Shown: piece after piece, positions 11,734 to 23,682 of the stretch
Numbering within the stretch: the first letter of the stretch is position 1
Layout of the letters: each line of letters begins with the position of its first letter
Source of the DNA: Phaseolus vulgaris
Lineage: Eukaryota; Streptophyta; Magnoliopsida; Fabales; Fabaceae
DNA: 64,000 nt
Assembly: GCF_000499845.2 (NCBI RefSeq)
Contig: NC_023753.2
Coordinates: 17,484,193 to 17,548,192, forward strand
Direction of reading: 5' to 3'
Notes under the pieces: model-generated
Seen by the model: only the letters and a program-made list of their open reading frames with translations
Database searches by the model: none
Told to the model about the DNA's origin: nothing
Position numbers and translations under genes: made by a program

Positions 11734-14083
11734 GCGGATGAATAACGCGAATTATTTGTGTTTGTTTCTATTAATTGTCGTGGATCTGGGGTGTGGAAAG
11801 GCAAAAAAAATGTATTTTCGAATCCTCACGTGTGTGCCATGAGTCATGAAGAAATAAACGTAAATGCACTGATTTTACTTTGGTACCCTTCTATTTTCAA
11901 AAATCCGTGTTTAATCATAGTGAGATTCCTGAAACATGCACAATCAAGATTTATGAGCCATGCACAATCAAGATTCCTACACTATGCAACAAGATTTCTG
12001 ACCGCAAGGTTTGACTGCGCAGTGGTGTGGTTGAGGGTGTACTTACATGTTTATTACAAGCTCGGTGGTTTTTGAGTAAGGCTTGATTTGTTTTTAGGAA
12101 TGGTGTGAGTTGAGCACAGTTTGTTTTTGTTGTATTGGTGCTCGGTGGTGCGCGGTGGTGTTCGGTGCGGTGCTCAATGGTGGGTATCTGTGGTGGTTTG
12201 GTCTTCATTCGCATCTCATTGAGATAAGAATTCATGGTTAAATTCAAAACACAAACCAGATAATCGGTTATGACGAAGAAAAATTGATTCTCAACTTTTT
12301 TTAATGGAGAATTGATGTTCATGAATCGATTCTGATATAATTTTGTAGAGATAATTGACAGGGTTCATGACTGAATTGTTGACCTGCAACAACAAATTCA
12401 TGACTTTTGGGAGTCTTTTGAATGATACATATTTCCATGTATCATTGATATAATTTTCTAGAACATTATTATTTATTTCATTTTTTTATATATACATTTC
12501 TAATATACGTTTCATATTTATTATGCCGGACTTTAACCATAAATTTTGTTTTAATATATTATAATTTATTGCATTAATATTTATTTGATGAATAGTTTTT
12601 TCTTTTATACAATTATAGCTAAACACAATTCCAAGAAAAAAATCTTTTAATTGCAAACAGCTATAAATTACAAAAAAAAATAATCCCCAATTACAATTTT
12701 TTCTAAATAAAATTTCTTACAATCATAAACATGTTCTAAAAATTTTACCATTCATAATTTTTTCAAAGTTAACTCGAACATAATATCGAAAATAATATTT
12801 CAATTACTAATTAAAAACAATTATAATTCACAAATAAATCAATAAATTAATTTTTCAACAACTTTTAAATACAAGAATAAAAATAAATTTCTAAACTTAT
12901 ATTTTTATTAACTTTAAAAAATACAATTTATATCATACTCATCATATTACTCATTAACTTTTCGTTGAATATAAATATTTTATTTAAAATAATCGTTCCA
13001 TCGTAATCCTTATTAACTAATACTAGCGGAAACTCAACGCAACACGCCTGTGTATCCGCATTTTCCTCTTTTACTCAACTTTCATGATGATAGAAATTTA
13101 ACATACATAAAGAAATAATTTTGGATGAGTCGAAAATGAAAAATAAAAAATAACATGTAAAAGAAAAATGATGAATTGATTAAACAATTCTTTTTTCTTC
13201 CTCTTCGGTTTGAGGTCTCTCTTCTTCTTTAAGTTTTTTTTCTCTTTTTCTATTGGTAGTTTTGGAATCGAAGAGTGTGATGATGTTCAAATTAAAGTTA
13301 GGATTGACTTGATGATAGATACAAAAGAATAATGATTTTACCAAATAATATAATTGCTTGAAATTGAGTAAAGGAAATGATTGGAAATGAAAGTTATTTT
13401 ATTTGATATGTGAAATTTGGTTTAGAAACATGTGAGAGTATGCTCTCTCTTTCTTCTTGTTGTTGCCTTAAAATAAGAATTAAAGAAAAGAACGGGAGAG
13501 TCAGTTTCGCTATAAAAACTGTACATTAATATTAAATTAAAAATAATTTTATTTTTTAAGTAATGAAATGACAAAATATTTCATTGTACTATAAAAAATG
13601 AGATATATTAAATAAAGATAAAATTGGAAGAAATTTATGTACACCAAAAAACGATTATAATGGGAATTCTCTTTATGTATAGATTTGTATAGTGTTTATG
13701 AAATTTTATATTTAGATGTACATATGATTTTTTTAATTAATTTGACATTTAAAAAATATTATTTTTTATATTTAGTAGAGTTGTTTGTGGAAATATCTCA
13801 TAGAATTTGATAAACTAAATTAACTATAAAAAATTCACATAAAAAGTTCCAACGAAAATTTTAAGTGCATTTAGTTTAGTGAAAAACACTGGGGCGTGTT
13901 TCGATAGAATAAATTACAATTTAATATTATAATATTATTTAGGCAATTGCAACTTTTGCTGATAAGTACATTTAATAGTATTTTTTTAAAATATATATTT
14001 TAAAATCAAAATGATTATTTAAGAAAAAAACTACCAAACATAGATTATTGTACATTACATTTCCAAAACAGAACTTATTTTAT
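11734..14083. other. AT-rich intergenic DNA, no gene seen
   Basis: Contains a short tandem repeat around CATGCACAATCAAGATT (11936-11979) and a GGTG-rich patch at 12138-12190. Reading frames here are low complexity with no known motif. Confidence 0.55.
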
Positions 14084-14488
14084 AGACGTCAATAATATAA
14101 ATTAAATATAAACATATTAAATGAAGACATTGATATTTTGTAAATAATTTTTAAATTATTATATAATTATTAATTAATAAATTTTAATATTAAATATTTT
14201 ATATTTTAAATTAATTTAAAATATAAAATATTAATAGTTAATTTTTTTTAACTAATTTAGTTGCTAATTAAATTTATTTTATAAATTTTCATTAATAATA
14301 AAAATCACTTTAAATATTAATAATTTTTAGTCTCTAAAATAACATTTAATTTAATTAATATAATAATTAATTATTTTTTAAAATTTAATTATTATTTAAT
14401 AAGTTTTTACATTGTTTTCTCAAAACATCTAAAAAAACTTATTTATAGAAGTCAATAATATAAATTATATATAAATATATTAAATGAA
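14084..14488. repeat. AT-rich dispersed repeat, target of the copia-1 insertion
   Basis: A segment around GTCAATAATATAAATTA occurs at 14090 and again, diverged, at 14448. The second copy continues past copia-1 at 27306 (ATGAAGACATTGATATTTAA), so copia-1 jumped into this repeat. Confidence 0.6.
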
Positions 14489-14763
14489 TGTCAAAACTGG
14501 GCTTTTGGGCTTTTTGGGCCTCTGCTGGGCCTTTTTCCCTTTCCAGTTTTTCCTTTTAGTTTTTGCTGTTTGCACCCTTGTATTTAAGTTTACTTTTAGG
14601 GTTTTCTGAAACTGGAAGTGATATTACTACTGAATAATAATTCTGTTTAGTTCTCTCATCTCCCATGTTCGCTTTCTTCTTTTGCAATTCTCTTCTTCAC
14701 CAAAGATTCAACATACTCTATTACTTTTGTAAATATTACAGAACCTTGCTGATTTCTCTAAGA
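14489..14763 (+). repeat. Copia-1 5' LTR
   Basis: 275 bp, beginning TGTCAAAACTGGGC and ending CTCTAAGA. It holds TTGTATTTAAG as a possible TATA region near 14578. The tRNA-Met primer site follows directly. Confidence 0.93.
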
Positions 14764-14775
14764 TGGTATCAGAGC
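14764..14775 (+). other. Copia-1 primer-binding site
   Basis: TGGTATCAGAGC, complementary to the 3' end of initiator tRNA-Met, directly adjoining the 5' LTR. Confidence 0.9.
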
Positions 14776-14925
14776 TCTTCACCGTGAAGAGCTCTGTTGC
14801 GCGCTCTGAATTCGTCCCTTCACTCTATCAAGATTTGTTCTCTTTCGTTTTCTTTATTTTACGTTTTTCTGTTTTTCGTTTTTGACAGTTTTTCCTTTTT
14901 CCGCAGTTTGTGATTTCGTGCTTCA

Positions 14926-17900
14926 ATGGCTGCTGAAAATCCTAATCGGAGTGAAACTCCAATTTCTAATCAAAGCAAGAACGTTGCTCAAGGAGAAAAT
15001 CCTACCCACAGTTTCCTGTATCTACATCCCAGTGAGAATCCCGCGACTCCTCTTGTGTCTCCGCTTCTTGATTCAACCAATTATCATTCTTGAAGCCGCT
15101 CAGTCATCGCTGCATTAAGCGCAAAGAACAAAGTGTGGTACCACTACCCGACCTCCTAAGACCGATCCTTCTTTCTCATCCTGGACGCGTTGCAACAACA
15201 TGGTGGCATCCTGGCGTGTGCATTCGGTCTCTGTTCATATGCGCCAGAGTATCCTATGGATGGATAAAGCACTAGACATTTGGAATGATCTCAAGGCTCG
15301 TTTCTCACAAGGGGATTTATCTCGTATCTCTGACCTTCAGATGAATGCCTCCTCTCTCAATCAAGGTGATCTTTCTGTTTTCGACTTTTTCACTAAACTT
15401 AGGATAATCTGGGATGAATTAGATAATTTTAGGCTTGATCCTGTATGTTCCTGCAATGTACCTTCTATTACTGCTCAAAGAAAAAGAGAGGATCAGGCAA
15501 TGCAATTTTTACGTGGCCTTAATGATCAATATAACAACATAAAAGCTCATGTCCTTCTCATGGAACCTGTCCCTGATATTACCAAAAAATTTTCTCTAGT
15601 TGTTCAACAAGAACGCCAGTTTAACAGTAATGTTCTTGTTGCTAATATTAGAAATGCTTCCCCTGTCACTCACACCAATAACACTACCTGTTCGTTCTGT
15701 GGTAAACTGGGTCACACCGAAAATGTTTGCTTTAAGAAAAATGGTTTTCCTAACCAAGATAACAAAGGACCAAAATTTGGCTATGGTAAAAGATTTTGTA
15801 CTTACTGCAATAGAACTGGTCATACTATTGATATTTGCTACAAGAAACATGGGTATCCTCCTGGATATAAATCCCAGTATGGTAAGGCTCCTCAATTAAA
15901 CAACATCACCACTGCCATACAAGAAGAAAGTTCTGAAAATCAAGATCAGGATAAACTGAATAGTGGAGGAGATTTTCGCATCACTCAACATCAATATAAG
16001 ATTCTCTCAGACCTTCTGAAAAATGTCAGCAGTTCCAACAATCAAGTGCAAGTGAACCAGGTTGGTTCCATCTCTGCTAATCATCAGGATCAGATTTCAG
16101 CCATCACAGGTAATATCCATAAATTCAAAAACTCCATTTTTAATGAATACACATGGATACTAGATTCTGGAGCCACATACCATGTTTGCTTTTCTTTGTC
16201 TAACTTTACATCATATAATCATATTAAACCGATTACTATTAAGCTTCCTAATGGGAATTATGTTATTGCTTCTTATTCAGGCACGGTTTTCTTTAATGAA
16301 AAATTCATTCTTAAAAATGTTTTATATGTACCAGATTTTACTTTTAATCTTATTTCCATATCCCAATTGACTGCATCTCTTAAATGTGAACTTATTTTTT
16401 CCCCTACTGAGTGTTTAATACAGAACTCCAAGACCAAAGAAAAGATTGGTACAGTTGATATTGTTTATGGTCTATATGTTCTCAATAAGATTGATGGCAG
16501 CATTCTGAGTTGTACTGCAAGACAGAATAATATTTGGCACCTCAGATTGGGACATCCTTCAGAAGAAAGGTTAAAAATTCTGCAAAACTATTATCCTAAC
16601 ATTCGCATTGACAAGAATTATATTTGTGATGCATGTCATCAAGCAAAACAAAGAAAAATTCCTTTCTTTCCTAGTAATACTCAAACTGCTCATGCTTTTG
16701 AATTGCTGCATATTGATATTTGGGGCCCCTGTATCAATGCTTGGTTTTAAATATTTTCTTACCATAGTTGATGATTTTACTAGATATACTTGGCTCTTTC
16801 CCATGCATAACAAATCTGAAGTCAGGGCTAGTATTATTAGTTTTGTTGCAATGCTGAAAATCAGTTTTCTATTAAAGTCAAAACCATTCGCACCGATAAT
16901 GGTATTGAATTTTCTATGCATGATTACTTTGCCTCTAAAGGGATTGTCCACCAAACCACTTGTGTTGAGACACCTGAGCAAAATGGCATTGTTGAAAGAA
17001 AGCACCAACACATTTTAAATGTAACACGGGCTCTCCTTTTTCAGTCTAAACTTCCTGCTATTTTTTGGTGCTTTGCCGTACAACATGATGTTTTCCTCAT
17101 TAATTGTATGCCTACTCCGCTGCTTAATAATGCCACTCCCTATGAAAAACTGCATAAAAAGCTATGTGATATCTCTTCCATTCGTGTTTTTGGATGTTTG
17201 TGTTATTCTTCAACTATCCTTGCTCATAGAAAAAAAACTGGACAGCCGCGCTGTTCCAGGTGTTTTCCTTGGTTTTAAGTCAAACACAAAAGGTTTTCTG
17301 TTTTTAAATCTTAATAACCATAAAATAGATGTGTCAAGAAATGTTATCTTTTATGAAAATTCTTTTCCTTATCATTCAAAACTCATTCAAAGTGATGATT
17401 TAAACAATTTTTCTTTACCTATACCGCAAAACTATGCCCCGACTCATGATGATTTTTACATGCACACTGAAAATATTAATGATACTAATAGTTCCTCTAA
17501 TAATACTCTTGAGATTGATAGTAATATTGAGCAAAATGAGAATATAGCTGTCTCCCCTAGAAGATCTACCCGCAGCAGAAGGCCCCCTGCTTACCTTCAA
17601 GACTTTGATGTACCCAATCTCAACAATAATACTGTAAGTACTAAAGACTCTATTCATTCCTTTTTAAATTACAATTCCTTATCCAAGCATTTCAAAAATA
17701 CAATAATGTTAATTACTTCTGCTGAGGAACCTCAGAATTATGAAGAAGCTATCCTATACCCATCTTAGATCCAAGCCATGAAGGATGAACTGGAGGCACT
17801 CCAAAATAATGACACATGGTCCTTAACCAGCCTTCCTTCTGGAAAAACAGCAATTGGGTGTAAATGGGTTTATAAAGTCAAGCATCATGCAGATGGCTCT

Positions 17901-18508
17901 ATTGAACGCTACAAAGCCCGCTTAGTAGCAAAAGGGTACAACCAAATTGAAGGACTGGACTTCTTAGATACCTTTGCTCCTGTAGCAAAGCTGACCACTC
18001 TACGACTTCTCCTAGCTCTAGCAGCAGCTCAAAATTGGGCACTCAAGCAACTAGATGTAAACAACGCCTTCCTACATGGAGATCTAGATGAAGAAGTTTA
18101 CATGCAATTACCTCCAGGTTTTCCAACCCCTTCTCCCAATCTTGTTTGTCGCCTCAAGAAGTCTCTTTACGGGCTCAAACAAGCAGGTAGGCAATGGTAT
18201 GCTAAACTCTCAAGCTTTCTACTTTCACATAATTATAAAATTTCCACTGCTGACCACTCTTTATTTCTGAAACATGATGGCAAACACACCACGGCACTGC
18301 TGGTCTATGTGGATGACATCATTCTCACTGGAACTAATCCTAAGGAGATTTCTACCATCACTGGTTTGTTACACAATTTTTTTTCATATTAAAAATCTTG
18401 GTGATTTGACTTATTTTCTTGGTATTGAAGTGGCTCGTAATACCACTGGAATTCACATAAGCCAAAGAAAGTATATTTTGGATCTGCTTAAAGATGCTGG
18501 AATGCTGG
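14926..18508 (+). pseudogene. Copia-1 gag-pol, 5' part (gag to reverse transcriptase)
   Basis: The original start is probably the ATG at 14926 (MAAENPNRSE...). The longest surviving piece, 15200-16750, carries the gag core, two CCHC knuckles (15689-15730 and 15797-15838), the protease motif ILDSGAT (near 16159) and the GAG-pre-integrase zinc region (HLRLGHPS... CDACHQAK). Integrase pieces follow at about 16680-17050 (including the EQNGIVERK motif), then RT from 17778 with [23 protein letters not shown] and the YVDDIILTG palm. Lesions: stop TGA at 15091, frameshifts between 15094 and 15200, near 16728, near 16858, at the A run 17230-17237 and at the T run near 18380, and stop TAG at 17766. The CRM-type element interrupts it after 18508. 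Not functional. Confidence 0.92.
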
Positions 18509-19223
18509 TGATGGCATTTCATGTGTTCTTCTTGAATCAAAGTAGTAAAAGTGATGCGGAAGCGATGGGTGAGTGAAACAAAGCCCTCCTAGGAGTTGTG
18601 ATGGCTTTGAAGGTGCATGATGAGTATGGGTTAGAGAGGTTCGGCCAGCTCTATGGAGAAAGGTGAAAGGAGTGAAGTTTATAGCCTAGATTTCTAGGAG
18701 AAGTAAAGCTAGTGCACAAAATGGGCAGCATAACAATACTCAATTAAACTTGTCAAATACAATGAGATAGCCTCCCTATTTATAGGCTATGTGGACGTAA
18801 ATGTTAAGCCACATTTCTAAAGAAAATAAAACCAAAATTAAATCTAAATTCTAAGGTGCAATGACCGGCCATACACAACCCTAGATTCTAGAAGGTTTCC
18901 ATAAAAAATGCTTCCTACACTATCCTATCTACTAAGTACCCCCAATGGGCCTTTATGCAAACATATACAAAGCCTTCTCTCTTCCATCCGTGGCCTCATT
19001 TGCTTGTGTTTGAATATGTTTGGCCATTGATCTTGTAAGGGGTCCTAGACGGTCTAGCTCCATGGATAGCCTCCCTCCTTCACGGTCTAGACGCTCACCT
19101 TCACGTCCTAGACGCTTACTCTCACGTCCTAGACGCTCTCCTTGGTCTTGGTCTTGGTCTAGACGCTCTCCTTGGCTTGTGCCTTGGCTTCCTTGGGTAG
19201 GTGTGCTTGGCCCTCCTCCATCA
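18509..19223 (-). repeat. CRM-like element 3' LTR (left copy)
   Basis: 715 bp. It contains the last 89 codons of the pol frame plus the stop (18953-19223), and a minus-strand TATAAATAG box at 18776-18784. Confidence 0.95.
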
Positions 19224-22200
19224 TCCCCTCCCCCTTGGAAAGGATTTGTCCTCAAATCCAGCTCGCCATCGTCATTGGTACCTACATATGGAGAAAGATC
19301 AATTACATTAAAAGTGTCATGTACTCCATATTCAAGAGGTAGGTCCAATTTATAAGCATTGTTGTTGACTCGCTTGAGAACTTGGAAAGGTCCATCACCT
19401 CGGGGACTTAGTTTGGACTTCCTTTGAGTTGGAAATCTATCTTTGCGAAGGTGAAGCCAAACTAAGTCTCCTTCCTCAAAAATTATTTCTCTCTTCCCTT
19501 TGTTGTTGTATTTTGTGTACTTCTCATTTTGTTGGTGTATTTGAATTTTAATCTTCTCATGCATTTTCTTGATAAAATCAGCTTTGAGTACTCCTTCCTT
19601 ATGCACAAAATCTTGTGGATTAGGAAGGGGTATCAAATCCATGGGCGTGAGAGGGTTAAAACCATATACTACCTCAAAAGGAGAAGCATTAGTAGTCTTG
19701 TGAACTACTCTATTGTAAGCAAATTCAATGTGGGGAAGGTACTCATCCCAAGATTTGTGGCTTCCCTTCATGATAGCCCTAAGCATAGTTCCAAGAGATC
19801 TATTGACTACTTCGGTTTGACCATCCGTTTGAGGATGACAAGAAGTTGAAAATTGTAGTCTTGTTCCAAGTTTACCCCAAAGAGTTTTCCAAAAGTGGCT
19901 TATAAACTTGGGATCTCGATCGGACACTATACTTCTAGGGAGACCATGGAGTCTCACCACTTCTCTAAAGAAGAGTTTAGAAATATTTTGAGCATCATCC
20001 ACTTTGTGGCATGGAATAAAGTGGGACATTTTGCTAAAACGGTCCACTACCACAAAGATAGAGTCATGGCCTCTTGCAGTCCTAGGAAGCCCTAAAATGA
20101 AATCCATGCTAATGTCTTCCCAAGGAGCATTTGCAATCGGCAAAGGAGTGTAGAGTCCATGCGGCATTGTTCTAGATTTTGCTTTTAAACATGAGATACA
20201 TCTAGAACAATGTCGTTGAACATCTTTCCTCATGTGTGGCCAACAAAATTTTGCTTTTAAAAGATCTAGAGTTTTATCAACTCCAAAATGGCCCATGAGT
20301 CCCCCTTCATGTGATTCTTTGACAAGGAGTTTTCTATGTGTTCCTTGGGGAATGCAAAGTTTTCCTTCTTTAAAAAGATATCCCTCGGACACATAGTAAC
20401 CTCCTTGCGCTCTATGTAGACATTGGGCATAGATGGATGAGAGTTCTTGATCTTCTTGGTAAAGCTCTCTTATGTGGTCAAATCCAAGAATTTGGGCACC
20501 TAGTTTTGAAAAGAGAGTGTGCCGTCTTGAAAGAGCATCGACCACTATATTGGTGCTTCCTTTCTTGTATTTGATTACATAAGGAAATTGTTCAAGAAAT
20601 TCCATCCATTTAGCATGTCTCTTGTTGAGCTTGTGTTGGCCCTTTAAATATTTTAAAGACTCGTGATCACTATGGATAACAAATTCTTTGGACACAAGGT
20701 AGTGTTCCCAAGTCTTTAGGGCTCGCACAAGAGCATAGAGCTCTTTGTCATAGGTGGGGTAGTTGAGGGTGGCACCATGGAGTTTTTCACTAAAATAAGC
20801 AATGGGGTGTCCACCTTGCAACAAAACCGCACCTATGCCTACCCCCGATGCATCACACTCTATCTCAAAAGTTTTGGAAAAATTTGGAAGAGATAGAATG
20901 GGTGCATTGGTGAGTTGAGCTTTGAGCCTTTGAAAGGCTTGCTCATGCTTTTCATTCCAACAAAATGCAACATCTTTTTTCACAAGTTCATTCAAAGGAG
21001 AAGCTAGACTAGAAAAATTAGGGACAAACCTTCTATAAAAGCTAGCTAACCCATGAAAACTTCTTACATCACTTACATTTTGTGGAGTTGGCCACTCGCG
21101 GATGGCTTTGATTTTCTCGGGATCTACATGCACCCCCTTTTTGTTAACTATGAAACCTAAGAAAACTACACTATCTACACAAAAGGTACACTTATCCCTA
21201 TTGGCAAAAAGACTATTTTTCCTAAGAACTAGAAGAACTTCCCTAAGGTGACTTAGATGGTCTTCTAGGCTTTTACTATAGACTAAGATATCATCAAAGT
21301 AAACTACTACATATTTACCTATACAATCCCTCAAGGTGTGATTCATAAGCCTCATGAATGTGCTTGGAGCATTAGTAAGCCCAAAGGGCATCACCAACCA
21401 CTCGTATAATCCAAATTTGGTCTTAAAAGCGGTTTTCCACTCATCACCCTCCTTGATTCGAATTTGGTGATATCCACTTTTAAGGTCAATCTTGGAGAAT
21501 AGAGTTGACCCATGCAATTCATCAAGCATATCGTCAAGCCTCGGAATTGGATGCCTATACTTGATGGTGATGTTGTTGATTGCTCTACAATCACAACACA
21601 TACGCCATTTTCCATCTTTTTTTGGCACCAACAAGACAGGTACAGCACAAGGGCTTAGGCTCTTTTGAACCCAACCCTTCTCCAACAAGTCTTGAACTTG
21701 TGATTCTATCTCCTTTGTTTCCTCGGGGTTGGTTCTATAAGCAGGCCTATTTGGTAGGCTTGCCCCCGGTATAAAGTCAATTTGATGTTCTATCCCCCTA
21801 AGAGGAGGAAGCCCAATGGGTCCTTCTTGGGAGAATAGATCTTCAAATTCACTTAAAAGGTTTTCTACTTGAGGAGGTAAAACCATGAGTTCACTACTTG
21901 TGGCAGTGCATGTAAGTGCTCCTTTACAAAAGATAAGGCTTGGTTGTTCAACAAGAAGCAAGTTTTCAAAAACATTTTCAAGAGGTTTTTCTTGTTGACC
22001 AACCTTGTGGGAAGGAACACTCTTCTCCCACGCCTTTCTATCCCTAAGGATTTTCTCTTTTTCTAGCTCTTTTTTTTTGTTTTCCTCATCCCTCTTTTGT
22101 TTCATTTGTATTTGGTCTTTCACCACTTGAGAATGTGGTAAAGGACTAAGTACAAACTTCTTATATTTATGGGTGAAGGAAATCTCGTTAGTGAGACCAT

Positions 22201-23329
22201 CATGCAAGGTTTTCTTATCAAATTGCCATGGCCTCCCTAATAAGATATGGCAAGCTTCCATAGGCACTACATCACATAAAACTTTGTCTTTGTAGTTCCC
22301 TATGGAAAACTTGATTTCCACTTGCTTGTCTACATGTAGTTCCCCATTTTCATTAAGCCATTGAAGTTTGTAAGGTTTTGGGTGAGGAACTACTTGTAGC
22401 TTAAGCTTTTCAACCATCCTAGCACTACAACAATTACAACTAGATCCACTATCCACAATGAGGGAACATATATTTTCTAAAACATTGCATCTTGTATGAA
22501 AGATGTTCTCCCTTTGTGTTTCCATGGATGTGCTAGGGTGATTGTTGAGGGTTCTCCTAATCATAAGCAATTCTCCCTCTAGTGGAGCTACCCTCTCATC
22601 CTCTCCCCCTTCCTCTTTCTCACTAGGCTCATCCTCGCCACTAGTGTACTCGTCTACACCTTTTAAAAACAAAGTCCTTTGGTTTGGACATTGTGCTTGC
22701 ACATGCCCCCTACCATAGCACTTAAAACACTTGACATCTCTAGCTCGGATGGGTGGGGTTGAGGTTTCTTTGGTGAAGGGTTTGGTAGGCTCTTTTGGTT
22801 TTTCCTTGGATGTACTACCCTCCCTTCTAAACTCTTTCTTGGGATAAAAGCTAGAATAGGGGCTCACCTTTTGACTTGAGGTTTTGCGCAAGTTTTGTTG
22901 CTCAACTTTAATGCAAAGCTGAACCAAATCATTCAAGTCTTGATAAGGTAAGAGCTCTACTCTATCTCTTATCTCAAGTGATAGGCCACTAAGGAACCTA
23001 GCTATGGTGGTTTCCTCTTCCTCTCTAATAGAGGCTCTCATCATATAGAGCTCCATCTTTTGTCTATACTCCTCTACGCTCATATTTCTTTGTTGGAGTC
23101 TTTGGAGCTTGTCCATCAACTCCCTATGGTAGTAAGAGGGTATATGTCGACGTCTTAGGGCTCCCCTAAGGTCATTCCAATATGTAATGGAAGGTTCCCT
23201 ATGAAGACGTCTATCTCTTTCGAGAGAGGTCCACCAATACATGGCATTCCCTTGGAAACTAAGGGTGGCTAAGGGTACTTTTCGTTCCTCACTTACCCTA
23301 TGGCAAGCAAAAAGTTGCTCATCTCCCAA
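18953..23329 (-). CDS. CRM-like gag(C-terminal)-pol polyprotein
   Basis: A 1458-residue open frame on the minus strand. It begins inside gag: capsid-like region to about residue 145, CCHC knuckle at 201-214 ([14 protein letters not shown]), protease DSGSS at 293, reverse transcriptase about 530-720 with FDD near 678, RNase H from about 820 (ECDASG). The integrase has an HHCC zinc region about 1006-1047, a DD35E core about 1070-1180 and a C-terminal GPFQVLKRV segment. The last roughly 89 residues (about 1370-1458) lie within the 3' LTR and are rich in Arg, Glu, Asp and Gly with repeated ERLGRE/RLDRE blocks. No classical chromodomain is evident. The annotated ATG is not the native start: gag's N-terminus is in another frame at 23293-23682. 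Catalytic residues of RT and integrase look intact. Confidence 0.9.
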   Translation of the reverse strand: MGDEQLFACHRVSEERKVPLATLSFQGNAMYWWTSLERDRRLHREPSITYWNDLRGALRRRHIPSYYHRELMDKLQRLQQRNMSVEEYRQKMELYMMRASIREEEETTIARFLSGLSLEIRDRVELLPYQDLNDLVQLCIKVEQQNLRKTSSQKVSPYSSFYPKKEFRREGSTSKEKPKEPTKPFTKETSTPPIRARDVKCFKCYGRGHVQAQCPNQRTLFLKGVDEYTSGEDEPSEKEEGGEDERVAPLEGELLMIRRTLNNHPSTSMETQRENIFHTRCNVLENICSLIVDSGSSCNCCSARMVEKLKLQVVPHPKPYKLQWLNENGELHVDKQVEIKFSIGNYKDKVLCDVVPMEACHILLGRPWQFDKKTLHDGLTNEISFTHKYKKFVLSPLPHSQVVKDQIQMKQKRDEENKKKELEKEKILRDRKAWEKSVPSHKVGQQEKPLENVFENLLLVEQPSLIFCKGALTCTATSSELMVLPPQVENLLSEFEDLFSQEGPIGLPPLRGIEHQIDFIPGASLPNRPAYRTNPEETKEIESQVQDLLEKGWVQKSLSPCAVPVLLVPKKDGKWRMCCDCRAINNITIKYRHPIPRLDDMLDELHGSTLFSKIDLKSGYHQIRIKEGDEWKTAFKTKFGLYEWLVMPFGLTNAPSTFMRLMNHTLRDCIGKYVVVYFDDILVYSKSLEDHLSHLREVLLVLRKNSLFANRDKCTFCVDSVVFLGFIVNKKGVHVDPEKIKAIREWPTPQNVSDVRSFHGLASFYRRFVPNFSSLASPLNELVKKDVAFCWNEKHEQAFQRLKAQLTNAPILSLPNFSKTFEIECDASGVGIGAVLLQGGHPIAYFSEKLHGATLNYPTYDKELYALVRALKTWEHYLVSKEFVIHSDHESLKYLKGQHKLNKRHAKWMEFLEQFPYVIKYKKGSTNIVVDALSRRHTLFSKLGAQILGFDHIRELYQEDQELSSIYAQCLHRAQGGYYVSEGYLFKEGKLCIPQGTHRKLLVKESHEGGLMGHFGVDKTLDLLKAKFCWPHMRKDVQRHCSRCISCLKAKSRTMPHGLYTPLPIANAPWEDISMDFILGLPRTARGHDSIFVVVDRFSKMSHFIPCHKVDDAQNISKLFFREVVRLHGLPRSIVSDRDPKFISHFWKTLWGKLGTRLQFSTSCHPQTDGQTEVVNRSLGTMLRAIMKGSHKSWDEYLPHIEFAYNRVVHKTTNASPFEVVYGFNPLTPMDLIPLPNPQDFVHKEGVLKADFIKKMHEKIKIQIHQQNEKYTKYNNKGKREIIFEEGDLVWLHLRKDRFPTQRKSKLSPRGDGPFQVLKRVNNNAYKLDLPLEYGVHDTFNVIDLSPYVGTNDDGELDLRTNPFQGGGDDGGGPSTPTQGSQGTSQGERLDQDQDQGERLGRESKRLGREGERLDREGGRLSMELDRLGPLTRSMAKHIQTQANEATDGREKALYMFA
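19028..19180. repeat. Coding minisatellite inside the CRM-like LTR
   Basis: Repeats of about 21 bp built on CGTCCTAGACGCT (minus strand AGCGTCTAGGACG) encode the charged ERLGRE-like repeats at the end of pol. The same array lies in the other LTR near 26065-26217. Confidence 0.75.
19224..19238 (-). other. CRM-like polypurine tract
   Basis: Reads CCAAGGGGGAGGGGA on the minus strand, immediately upstream of the 3' LTR. It lies inside the pol reading frame. Confidence 0.85.
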
Positions 23330-23682
23330 TCTAGATATACTTCTACATTTTCCTTTCCATGAAAATGAGGTAGGTCTACTCTTGTTTCCCTTGGCACCTC
23401 TTGTTCCCTTTGCCTAGTTCTTCTAGGGGGTGGTTGGTAATAATCATTGATTCTACGGCTTCCCTCCCCTAGAGACTCAATACTTTGAGAATGGGATGCA
23501 TGAGTTTTTTTTGATTTTTGTGACTTCTCTTCTTGAGCTTTAGCCAACTCATTGATTTTGTTCTCATTCTCCAATTGTCTAAAAGAGATCAATTGTACCG
23601 CTTGGGATACTTCTTTTAAAAGAGTTTTCAAAGATTTAACTTCACTTTCTATAGACTTTGGAGAGTGAGAAGAAGAAGACAT
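23293..23682 (-). pseudogene. CRM-like gag, N-terminal part, frameshifted
   Basis: Begins MSSSSHSPKSIESEVKSLKT with a helical, coiled-coil-like N-terminus, then a basic region and [20 protein letters not shown], the usual lead-in to the gypsy capsid domain. The frame is lost near 23320-23330. The next residues of the capsid continue in the frame of the 18953-23329 ORF, which points to a small deletion (not a multiple of three) at the junction. The gag-pol product is therefore not made from this copy despite its recent insertion. Confidence 0.85.

Noticed and set aside
11951..12322. 123-codon minus-strand frame
   Set aside because: Low-complexity GGTG region in antisense, no recognisable motif.
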